From NCBI GenBank assembly GCA_038064775.1, contig JBBTSG010000015.1, positions 1 to 41,824 of the forward strand: a stretch of 41,824 nucleotides of DNA. Reading direction: 5' to 3'. The notes below the pieces were generated by a model. That model had not been told where the DNA came from and searched no databases. It worked only from the letters and a program-made list of their open reading frames with translations. How positions within the stretch are numbered: position 1 is the stretch's first letter; the number at the start of each line of letters is the position of its first letter. Position numbers and translations under genes: made by a program. Positions 9,836-16,085 of this stretch are shown in pieces. Source of the stretch: JBBTSG01 sp038064775. GTDB lineage: Bacteria > Patescibacteriota > Minisyncoccia > UBA6257 > GWB1-50-10.

Positions 9836-9909
9836 TGGTGGACCTAGGCGGAATTGAACCGCCGTCCCGGCAATGCGAATGCCGTGTTCTACCACTGAAC
9901 CATAGGCCC
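9836..9909 (-). tRNA. tRNA-Ala (anticodon CGC)
   Basis: Full cloverleaf of 74 nt including an encoded CCA. Acceptor GGGCCTA/TAGGTCC contains the G3-U70 wobble that identifies alanine tRNAs. Anticodon stem CGGCA/TGCCG encloses loop TTCGCAT (anticodon CGC, codon GCG). The T-arm is GGCGG/CCGCC with TTCAATT. It begins 1 nt after the tRNA-Pro 3' end. Confidence 0.95.
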
Positions 9910-9910
9910 G

Positions 9911-9981
9911 TCGGGGAGCCGGGAATTGAACCCGGGCTACGGAGTCCCGAACCCCGCGTACTACCACTATACTACTCCCCG
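9911..9981 (-). tRNA. tRNA-Pro (anticodon CGG), no encoded CCA
   Basis: 71-nt cloverleaf. Acceptor CGGGGAG/CTCCCCG with the C1-G72 pair and A73 typical of bacterial tRNA-Pro. The anticodon stem CGGGG/CTCCG has one G-U pair and encloses loop TTCGGGA (anticodon CGG, codon CCG). After A73 the genome reads CGG, not CCA, and the third base is already within tRNA-Ala. CCA must be added after processing, presumably by the enzyme encoded immediately upstream. Confidence 0.95.
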
Positions 9982-10025
9982 CTTCTTTAGAAGCGTATCG
10001 AGAAAAATAAGGTCAGTCAATAAAC

Positions 10026-11510
10026 CTATTTCACGTGATACTTTTCTTTCATTCCTCTCTCAACTCCTCCTTCAAACTCTTCTTTTTTCTCGTGAGCTTT
10101 TCTCGAAAATTTCTCTAGTTCGTTATCTGATAGAACACCAAGAATTTTTGCTCTTGATTCAAGATATTCACGTTCGTTCTTTTTCGGATCATCAAGCACT
10201 TCTTCAAGTAAAATGGCTAAAACATAACCGATTTTCGGACCCGGCGAAATATTTAAAAATTTCATAATATCCTCGCCATCAACTTTAAGCATTTTTGGGT
10301 GAATTGGGTCGGTTTTAACTTTTTCAATCATAAAAAGCAGGTGGCGAAGTTTGTAAGGAAATGCTTTTGGCACGCCTGAGCCGATTCGGTCGGCTTCCCG
10401 CACTTTCAGTAAATCATCAATGTTTTCCGGACCAACTCTCACCAAAAATCGCCGCACGCCCGCCTCTGTCACTTCACCAACGTTGTAATAAAAAAGGTGA
10501 GAGCGAACGAGGTGTGCTACTTGCTCGATTAACTCTTTCGAGAAACGTAAACGGTCCAAAATTTTTAAAGTCATTCTTGCGCCAACCGTTTCGTGATTAT
10601 AAAAAGTTGAATCAGGCCCGTCGCCGGCTTTCGTGCGCGGTTTGCCAACATCATGAAGCAAAGAAGCTAAACGAACGGGTAAAGAATAATTTTTCTCGGC
10701 CGTATAATTTAGAGCTCGAACATTATGATCAAAAACAGTGTAAATATGGTGCTTGTTTTGGCCGCAACCAATCCCCTCGCGAAGTTCCGGCATAACATAA
10801 CGAAGTAGTCCTAAATCTTCAAGAGTAATTATTCCTTTCGCGGCATCTTTAGCCATAATTATTTTTATAAATTCGTCACGAATTCTTTCTTTCGCAATCA
10901 TTTCTAAAAGATTTGCCATTTCTTTTATCGCGAGTGCTGTTTCCCGCTCAATTTCCCAGCCCGAGGCTGGTCCGCCTTGGGTGGAAAAACCGAGTTCAAC
11001 CGAAAAACGAACAGCGCGGATTAGCCGCAAAGCGTCTTCTTCAAAACGTTTTTTTGGATCGCCAACTGTTCGAACAATTTTATTTTTTAAATCCGCGCGG
11101 CCGTTATAAGGATCAACTATTTCGCCGTTAAAATTTTCGGCGATGGCGTTAATTGTAAAGTCGCGGCGGGAAAGATCTTCTTCTATTGTTTTCGCGAACT
11201 GAACTTGGTCGGGATGGCGCTTGTCGGAATATTTTCCTTCAATTCTGAAAGTGGTTACTTCAATAACTTTGGTTTTGGGGTTAGCCGAATCGGTTTTTAC
11301 GCCAACGGTGCCAAATTCGTTTTCATAAACACTGTCTGGAAATAATTTTTGAATTTCCTCCGGTCGCGCGTTTGTCGTAACATCCCAATCTTTTGGTTCT
11401 TTTCCCAAAAGTAAATCGCGAACGCAACCTCCGACTAAAAACGCCCGGTAACCAGACCGTTCCAAAGAATCCATAATCAAAAAAACTTCTTTAGGAAATG
11501 ATTGCTTCAC
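10026..11510 (-). CDS. cca: CCA tRNA nucleotidyltransferase with HD domain
   Basis: 494 residues, starting with GTG. Class II CCA-adding enzyme: nucleotidyltransferase motif GGCVRDLLLG then DWDVTT (about residues 27-46), the RRDFTINA region (115-122), the FEEDALRLIRAVRF ATP/CTP-specificity region (156-169), and an HD domain with HDVGKP. It adds or repairs the 3' CCA of tRNAs, which matters here because five of the seven tRNAs lack an encoded CCA. tRNA-Pro starts 44 nt past the stop codon, so enzyme and substrates may share a transcript. Residues 176-185 (STQGGPASGW) interrupt the usual LGFEIE region and are encoded exactly by a 30-bp palindromic element. A TAAAGT box ends 6 nt before the GTG, so the mRNA may be leaderless. 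Confidence 0.95.
   Translation of the reverse strand: MKQSFPKEVFLIMDSLERSGYRAFLVGGCVRDLLLGKEPKDWDVTTNARPEEIQKLFPDSVYENEFGTVGVKTDSANPKTKVIEVTTFRIEGKYSDKRHPDQVQFAKTIEEDLSRRDFTINAIAENFNGEIVDPYNGRADLKNKIVRTVGDPKKRFEEDALRLIRAVRFSVELGFSTQGGPASGWEIERETALAIKEMANLLEMIAKERIRDEFIKIIMAKDAAKGIITLEDLGLLRYVMPELREGIGCGQNKHHIYTVFDHNVRALNYTAEKNYSLPVRLASLLHDVGKPRTKAGDGPDSTFYNHETVGARMTLKILDRLRFSKELIEQVAHLVRSHLFYYNVGEVTEAGVRRFLVRVGPENIDDLLKVREADRIGSGVPKAFPYKLRHLLFMIEKVKTDPIHPKMLKVDGEDIMKFLNISPGPKIGYVLAILLEEVLDDPKKNEREYLESRAKILGVLSDNELEKFSRKAHEKKEEFEGGVERGMKEKYHVK
10956..10985. repeat. 30-bp double-hairpin element inserted in frame in cca
   Basis: Two adjacent hairpins on the plus strand: CCAGCC-CGA-GGCTGG (10956-10970) and TCCGCC-TTG-GGTGGA (10971-10985, one wobble pair). 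It matches the intergenic element at 20474-20502 at 25 of 29 positions by eye. It spans exactly ten codons of cca (176-185), so the frame is kept. Confidence 0.75.
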
Positions 11511-11516
11511 GTCTTC

Positions 11517-11522
11517 ACTTTA
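11517..11522 (-). promoter_or_regulatory. Possible -10 box of cca
   Basis: TAAAGT on the minus strand, 6 nt before the GTG start at 11510. It lies within an inverted repeat ACCGCTA/TAGCGGT spanning about 11522-11550. No clear -35. Confidence 0.35.
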
Positions 11523-11597
11523 CCGCTATTTGATATTTTTTTCTAGCGGTGATAGCTTAAGTTCAGTTTATTTAATTATTTATATGGAGCGTATTAT

Positions 11598-12089
11598 ATG
11601 GAACAATATCTTGTGCACCGGACAAGTCACCGAACCACTATTCAACGGGCTCTGTGTTATTTTAAGCCAAGCCATATTTACATTCGTTCCTGCGGAAGTG
11701 AAGGGGGTGATGAAGAAATAAACGAAAAATTAGATAAAAAAGAGCTTGCGATTGAATATCGGAACGGCGGCTTTGCTATTTTGATTGATAAAAAAGAACA
11801 ATTTTTTTTCAAATATGAGCCAGGTGTTTATAATGATTGGTCAATTGCTTACGAACGATTCAAGCCGGGTAATCTTGTGCCAATTATTTCGGGTTCGGGC
11901 TATCCAAACCCTCAAGAACCTTATACAGGCCCTGATGACCCGCGACTTCCTCATCCGCGTAACACGATTCTCCGACTCAACAACGACCAGTATCTTCTTG
12001 AAATTACTTTTCCTGAGAAAATACCGATACGGAAGGGTCGTTTGTTGAATAAAAAAATTGGGTGGTGGTATTGGATTGTCGATCTTTAA
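11598..12089 (+). CDS. Hypothetical protein (start uncertain)
   Basis: 163 residues if read from the ATG at 11598, with the stop just before a strong terminator. I do not recognise the family. From about residue 45 (KKELAIEYRNGGFAILIDKKE) the protein looks like a compact soluble beta-rich domain ending WYWIVDL. There is no signal peptide or membrane segment. The first 35-40 residues (VHRTSHRTTIQRALCYF) look less protein-like; the true start could be later at a non-ATG codon, or this could be an older upstream piece. No Shine-Dalgarno is visible; TATTAT abuts the ATG. The promoter region is shared divergently with cca. Confidence 0.6.
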   Translation: MEQYLVHRTSHRTTIQRALCYFKPSHIYIRSCGSEGGDEEINEKLDKKELAIEYRNGGFAILIDKKEQFFFKYEPGVYNDWSIAYERFKPGNLVPIISGSGYPNPQEPYTGPDDPRLPHPRNTILRLNNDQYLLEITFPEKIPIRKGRLLNKKIGWWYWIVDL

Positions 12090-12095
12090 AAAATG

Positions 12096-12125
12096 AGCCG
12101 CGAAAATAGCGCGGCTTTTTATTTT
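12096..12125 (+). terminator. Rho-independent terminator
   Basis: Perfect 7-bp stem AGCCGCG/CGCGGCT with a 7-nt loop followed by TTTTTATTTT, 6 nt after the stop of the preceding gene. It separates that gene from tRNA-Arg. Confidence 0.9.
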
Positions 12126-12155
12126 CTAGAAATTGAGTTAAATTAAAAACAACGC

Positions 12156-12227
12156 GCCCCTGTAGTGAAATGGATATCACGCATGGCTTCGAACCATGAA
12201 ATCCGGGTTCAATTCCTGGCGGGGGCA
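12156..12227 (+). tRNA. tRNA-Arg (anticodon TCG), no encoded CCA
   Basis: 72-nt cloverleaf. Acceptor GCCCCTG/CGGGGGC (one T-G pair), A73, anticodon stem CATGG/CCATG with loop CTTCGAA (anticodon TCG, codon CGA). The T-arm has TTCAATT. A73 is followed by CTA, so CCA is not encoded. The DMT gene starts 4 nt past A73. Confidence 0.95.
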
Positions 12228-12231
12228 CTAA

Positions 12232-13104
12232 ATGCATATTTTAGGAATCGTCTTCGCGCTCGCGGCGCTTGCCAGTTGGACTTTCGGCGATTTTTTTATT
12301 CAAAAATCGGTTCGGCTTGTCGGCGATATTAAAACCCTTGTCTACATTGGTGTTATCGGCGCAATTGGAATTTATCCGTTCATCGCGAAAGAAATCACGC
12401 CGCTTTTAGCAAAACCCACGCTAATTCTTCTTCTTACGCTTACCGGCACGGTTATATTTTTTGCCGCTATTTTTGATTTTGAGGCCTTGAAACGCGGTAA
12501 GCTCGCGATTATCGAACCGGTACTCGGCATGGAACTGCCTGTCACAATTGCACTAAGCGTCGTTTTGTGGAAAGAGCAATTATCGCTTATTCAATATCTT
12601 CTAATGGCAACAGCCTTCATCGGCATCTTACTAGCCATCTCCATTCATCACACGCACCTTCATTATCATAAAAGAATTTTTGAAAAAGGCGTTCTTCTCG
12701 CGGCCCTCGGTTCAACCGTGATGGGTCTTGTAAATTTTCTTGTAGGCATTTCAAGCCAAGAAACATCGCCCCTGATGGCAATTTGGTTTACAAACATAAT
12801 CTTCACGCTTTGTTGTTTTATTTACATGGCGACAAAAGGAGAATTTAGGGGCATTATTCGCGACTTCACCAAAAATTTAAAAATTACCCTTGCAACTAGC
12901 GTTTTTGACAACGCCGCGTGGATTTTTTTCGCTTTCGCGGCAAGCCTTATCCCTATTTCAATCGCCACCACTATAAGCGAAGGTTATATCGCTTTTGTCG
13001 TTATTCTCGGATTAGTTATAAATAAGGAAAAGATAAGGTGGCACCAAATTGTCGGTGTCATAATCGCGATTTTAAGTATTATCACGCTCTCAGCAATCAC
13101 TTAA
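12232..13104 (+). CDS. DMT-superfamily (EamA-like) membrane transporter
   Basis: 290 residues, almost entirely hydrophobic, with about ten transmembrane segments arranged as two EamA-like halves. The first half ends in a GKLAIIEPVLGMELPVTIALS segment (about 90-110), and the second half has the matching ISIATTISEGYIAFVVILG segment before the terminal helices. A His-rich cytoplasmic or loop stretch (HHTHLHYHKR, about 138-147) separates the halves. EamA proteins export or import small metabolites; the substrate cannot be told. The ATG lies 4 nt after the tRNA-Arg 3' end with no space for a promoter or Shine-Dalgarno, so the mRNA 5' end is probably made by tRNA 3' processing. Confidence 0.85.
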   Translation: MHILGIVFALAALASWTFGDFFIQKSVRLVGDIKTLVYIGVIGAIGIYPFIAKEITPLLAKPTLILLLTLTGTVIFFAAIFDFEALKRGKLAIIEPVLGMELPVTIALSVVLWKEQLSLIQYLLMATAFIGILLAISIHHTHLHYHKRIFEKGVLLAALGSTVMGLVNFLVGISSQETSPLMAIWFTNIIFTLCCFIYMATKGEFRGIIRDFTKNLKITLATSVFDNAAWIFFAFAASLIPISIATTISEGYIAFVVILGLVINKEKIRWHQIVGVIIAILSIITLSAIT

Positions 13105-13116
13105 AATCTTAGTAAC

Positions 13117-15066
13117 TTAACGGCGGAGAAAAATATTTAACGCTTTCAAAAAATTTCCTCCAAAATCATCGGTCGTACTATTGAACTTTTGGCATTCTGG
13201 TGAATTGTAATAAGGACTTGAGGAGTTACCGCAATTTTTAGCGCAGCTGTCTTCATCAAAACAAACCGAGCTTTGCGGCATTTGGGTTTGGACTTGAGGA
13301 ATATTTGAACCGCTTCCTTCGCAAGCTGGCACCCTTAACCAACCAACCGGAACTTCACAAGGCGTGGAAAACTGCTTACACTCGCCGGTAATTTGATTTT
13401 TAGCTGGCGTAATTACTTGAACGCAAATTTGTCCACTGTCTTGAGTTGGCGGTTTTGGGTTTGATCCGGAAGTAAATTTCCCGTAGCACGAGCGCATTGC
13501 CTCACCAAGCCCTTCTGTTTTTCCTTGTTGCAAACGGTCAAGCACGTCAGCGCCAACTATATTTTTAAGACATTCTAAAATTTGCGGCGGAATATCATAC
13601 GCGAAAGGAGTTGGTTTAATTTGTTCGTCTACCTTCGACGGTATTTGCTGCGGCTTAAAATTATTAAAACAATCTTTTACTTTATCTTTAATGTCGGATG
13701 TTGGCATTGTCCCGCTAGATTGTAACTTATCGAAATCAGCGCCAAGCGTTTTCTTTAAACATTCTGTAATCGCTGGTGGATTACCACGCAAGAAATTATT
13801 GAAAGATTGATTGAAGTATTCTTCTTTTGGACGCTCTAATTCATTTTTTTGAGAACATGCACGAAAAACATCTGCCATTTCGGGCGTCGGCATAGAACGA
13901 TCAGAGGTAATTTCATTAAACTTATCTCCTAGTTTTTCTTTTAGACAATTAAATACTCCAGGTGGCGCTTTTTTGAAAAGCGCGGTTGGGTTTACGGCTT
14001 GCCCAAATTTTTGAAAACAATCTTTTATCTTGCCGGTCATTTCCGACCCAGGAACGAATCCACCAGCTTGAATATTATCAACGGTATTTGATCCAATTAC
14101 AGAATTTATGCACGCGGTTACTTCGGGTGGCGCGTTTTGAAGCCCTTGTTTTAAACGCACAAGTCCGTCTTTTATTTGGTTAACGTCGTCTTTCCCAATA
14201 AATCCATGATCTTCGGCAAATTTAAAACACTCTTCGCGATGATTAGAATCACCGCAATATTGTTTGCAATTCTCCGCCGAAGCGCAACCGCCAGGTCCTT
14301 TTCCTCCAGCTGATTCTAATTTTTGAACCTGATCATCGCTAATAAACCCCGCTTTTTTAGCAAATGAAATACATTCGCCAAAATGCGCCGAATCGCGGCA
14401 GTATTTTTCACAATCATCTTTTGATTTACAAGCTCCCGGTGTTTCATTATTTTTCGCAAGCTCCAAAAATTTTTGGAATTGACCTTCGGGAATGCCTTGT
14501 TTATTACTAGTAAGTCCTGCTGCTTTCGCAAAGGCGTAACATTCGTCCGCGTGCGAAAAATCTTTGCAATAATTTTCACATTCGTCTTTTGCGGCGCAAC
14601 TGCCCGGCGTTTTCCCGCCAGATTTAATATAGGCGGCAATTTTTTCAGCCGCGTCGAGGTGTGCGCCGGTAAAACCTTGTTTTTTCGCAAAAGCGGTACA
14701 AGTATCAATATTTGAAACGCTCCCGCAAAATTGTTTACACTCGTCAGCGGATTTACAACCACCCGGCGCACTACCGCTCAAAAGCTGGTCTTTAAATTTT
14801 ACTGCGCGCGTGGCTTCGTCTTTATTCATAAGGCCGTGCGTTTTTGCAAAACTCACGCAAGCATCAATGTGCGCGGAGTCGCTGCAATAAACGCGGCAAT
14901 TTTCTTTGGACGAACAATTTCCAAGATCGGGAATAGGAAAACTTATTCCTGAAGTCGGCGTAGTCAAAGAAGCGTCTTGCGCGTACGCCGCAATCGCGTA
15001 ACTAACAAACACGCCTGCGGCGATAATAATAAATGAAAATAAAATTTTGTATCTGGATTTAAACAT
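13117..15066 (-). CDS. Exported protein with two families of ordered cysteine repeats
   Basis: 649 residues with an N-terminal signal (hydrophobic residues 9-27, AYAQ cleavage region). It has 36 cysteines, all in patterns. Repeat A is C-x5-C-x3-C-x8-C followed by xxFAxxxG, with first Cys at 51, 104, 157, 213 and 261, and a looser sixth copy at 602-625. Repeat B starts PPxxxxC, then about 30 residues to a second Cys (319-350, 374-404, 436-466, 499-527). Between them lies a four-Cys module with VITPAKNQITGEC and FSTPCEVPVGW (548-582) that I recognise from other CPR exported proteins. The even, regular spacing suggests disulfide-bonded mini-domains outside the membrane. No enzyme motif is seen. 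It is coupled to the upstream membrane-protein gene by a TAATG overlap. Function unknown. Confidence 0.85.
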   Translation of the reverse strand: MFKSRYKILFSFIIIAAGVFVSYAIAAYAQDASLTTPTSGISFPIPDLGNCSSKENCRVYCSDSAHIDACVSFAKTHGLMNKDEATRAVKFKDQLLSGSAPGGCKSADECKQFCGSVSNIDTCTAFAKKQGFTGAHLDAAEKIAAYIKSGGKTPGSCAAKDECENYCKDFSHADECYAFAKAAGLTSNKQGIPEGQFQKFLELAKNNETPGACKSKDDCEKYCRDSAHFGECISFAKKAGFISDDQVQKLESAGGKGPGGCASAENCKQYCGDSNHREECFKFAEDHGFIGKDDVNQIKDGLVRLKQGLQNAPPEVTACINSVIGSNTVDNIQAGGFVPGSEMTGKIKDCFQKFGQAVNPTALFKKAPPGVFNCLKEKLGDKFNEITSDRSMPTPEMADVFRACSQKNELERPKEEYFNQSFNNFLRGNPPAITECLKKTLGADFDKLQSSGTMPTSDIKDKVKDCFNNFKPQQIPSKVDEQIKPTPFAYDIPPQILECLKNIVGADVLDRLQQGKTEGLGEAMRSCYGKFTSGSNPKPPTQDSGQICVQVITPAKNQITGECKQFSTPCEVPVGWLRVPACEGSGSNIPQVQTQMPQSSVCFDEDSCAKNCGNSSSPYYNSPECQKFNSTTDDFGGNFLKALNIFLRR

Positions 15067-15335
15067 TATTCAAAAGGATTTTTATAAGCGTTCTCAAGCG
15101 GATTCGGAATCGGCGAAACAGTGTCGGGAAGTTTGTCTTGAATTGGATTTGAAGATTGCGAATAAAGCGCGCTCCCCAAATCAGAACCGGTAGTCAGCGC
15201 ATTATCAGCGGCTGGCGCCACCGGAACGGAAATTGGTTTTGGCAAAACAAAATAATAAGCGAGAACGGCGAGAATAATAAACACGAATATCGCGAGCAAA
15301 ACTGGCAACGTCATTTTTTTAGATTCTAGGTTCAT
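15066..15335 (-). CDS. Small single-pass membrane protein coupled to the Cys-repeat protein
   Basis: 89 residues: a short cytoplasmic N-terminus (MNLESKKMT), one transmembrane helix (about 10-29), then an extracytoplasmic Pro/Ser-rich tail ending PNPLENAYKNPFE. Its stop codon overlaps the ATG of the Cys-repeat gene as TAATG, so the two are probably made in fixed ratio and act together. A TATAAT lies 11 nt before the ATG on the minus strand, which allows only a very short leader. Not recognised as a named family. Confidence 0.8.
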   Translation of the reverse strand: MNLESKKMTLPVLLAIFVFIILAVLAYYFVLPKPISVPVAPAADNALTTGSDLGSALYSQSSNPIQDKLPDTVSPIPNPLENAYKNPFE

Positions 15336-15340
15336 ACTCT

Positions 15341-15368
15341 TTGATTATTATAACAAAATCAATATAAT
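15341..15368 (+). promoter_or_regulatory. Promoter for tRNA-Lys
   Basis: TTGATT (15341-15346), 16-nt spacer, TATAAT (15363-15368), with the tRNA starting 24 nt after the -10 box. It overlaps the oppositely oriented -10 of the 89-residue gene. Confidence 0.55.
15347..15352 (-). promoter_or_regulatory. -10 box for the membrane protein/Cys-repeat operon
   Basis: TATAAT on the minus strand, 11 nt upstream of the ATG at 15335, implying a leader of only a few nucleotides. No clear -35. Confidence 0.5.
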
Positions 15369-15391
15369 AAAAATCTAGCCTCCGCCCGTAA

Positions 15392-15464
15392 CCACCCCTA
15401 GCTCAACTGGCAGAGCAGATCGCTCTTAACGATAAGGTTCTGGGTTCGACTCCCAGGGGGTGGA
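15392..15464 (+). tRNA. tRNA-Lys (anticodon CTT), no encoded CCA
   Basis: 73-nt cloverleaf. Acceptor CCACCCC/GGGGTGG, A73, D-arm GCTC/GAGC, loop CTCTTAA (anticodon CTT, codon AAG), T-arm CTGGG/CCCAG with TTCGACT. The 27-43 anticodon-stem position is a G-A mismatch. A73 is followed by CAA. Confidence 0.92.
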
Positions 15465-15558
15465 CAAGTAAAAATTTTGTTTAGTTCCTCCGGGCGGATA
15501 AAATAGACGTATTACTATTGCATCCTCTCTCTCCGGAAGATTAAAATAAAATATACGT

Positions 15559-16026
15559 ATGAAAAGGGTTCTCATTATTATTAGCGTTATAGGAATAGGA
15601 ATTGCCTATTGGCTGATCTCACCACTTTTAATTAATAAACGGGTGAATGAAGGTATTGAAGATATTATTGTGAAACAAAAAAATATTCCGGAAGTAGCCA
15701 CATCCTCAATTATTACTCTGAAACAAGGAAATTTTACAGGACTTGCGGGACATAATGCGGAAGGCGTGGTAAAACTTCTTAAAACTGGGGATGTTTTTTA
15801 TCTAAGATTTGAGGATGATTTTCGGGTTACGAACGGTCCGGACATTTTTGTCTATTTTGGAAAAAATAACTCCTACGACCCCGCGGGAAAAATTGCGCTT
15901 CTTAAGGGAAATGTCGGCGCTCAAAATTATGAAATTATAGAAGCTATAAACCCGCTTAATTACGATGAGATATGGATCTGGTGCAGGAGTTTTTCTGTTC
16001 CATTTGGAAAAGCAACGCTCCAATAA
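15559..16026 (+). CDS. DM13-domain membrane-anchored protein
   Basis: 155 residues: an N-terminal membrane anchor or signal (residues 4-25), a linker, then a DM13-like domain from about residue 52 (LKQGNFTGLAGHNAEGVVKL) through FRVTNGPDIFVYFG to the conserved C-terminal WIWCRSFSVPFGKATL with its single Cys. DM13 domains have been proposed to act in extracytoplasmic redox or electron transfer; that is family knowledge, not seen here. TAAAAT ends 6 nt before the ATG, the same box-to-start layout as pilM, so the transcript may be leaderless. Confidence 0.85.
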   Translation: MKRVLIIISVIGIGIAYWLISPLLINKRVNEGIEDIIVKQKNIPEVATSSIITLKQGNFTGLAGHNAEGVVKLLKTGDVFYLRFEDDFRVTNGPDIFVYFGKNNSYDPAGKIALLKGNVGAQNYEIIEAINPLNYDEIWIWCRSFSVPFGKATLQ

Positions 16027-16049
16027 AATCTCTTCTGTATAATCTTCGA

Positions 16050-16078
16050 TTGAAATTTTGCCTCTAACGAGGTAAAAT
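16050..16078 (+). promoter_or_regulatory. recG promoter
   Basis: TTGAAA (16050-16055), 17-nt spacer, TAAAAT (16073-16078), then 7 nt to the recG ATG. One of the clearest promoters in the window, and it places transcription start at the start codon. Confidence 0.75.
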
Positions 16079-16085
16079 ATGGCCG

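Noticed and set aside
11530..11721. 63-residue plus-strand frame beginning near 11530
   Set aside because: It overlaps the more plausible frame 11598-12089, ends abruptly and shows no domain.
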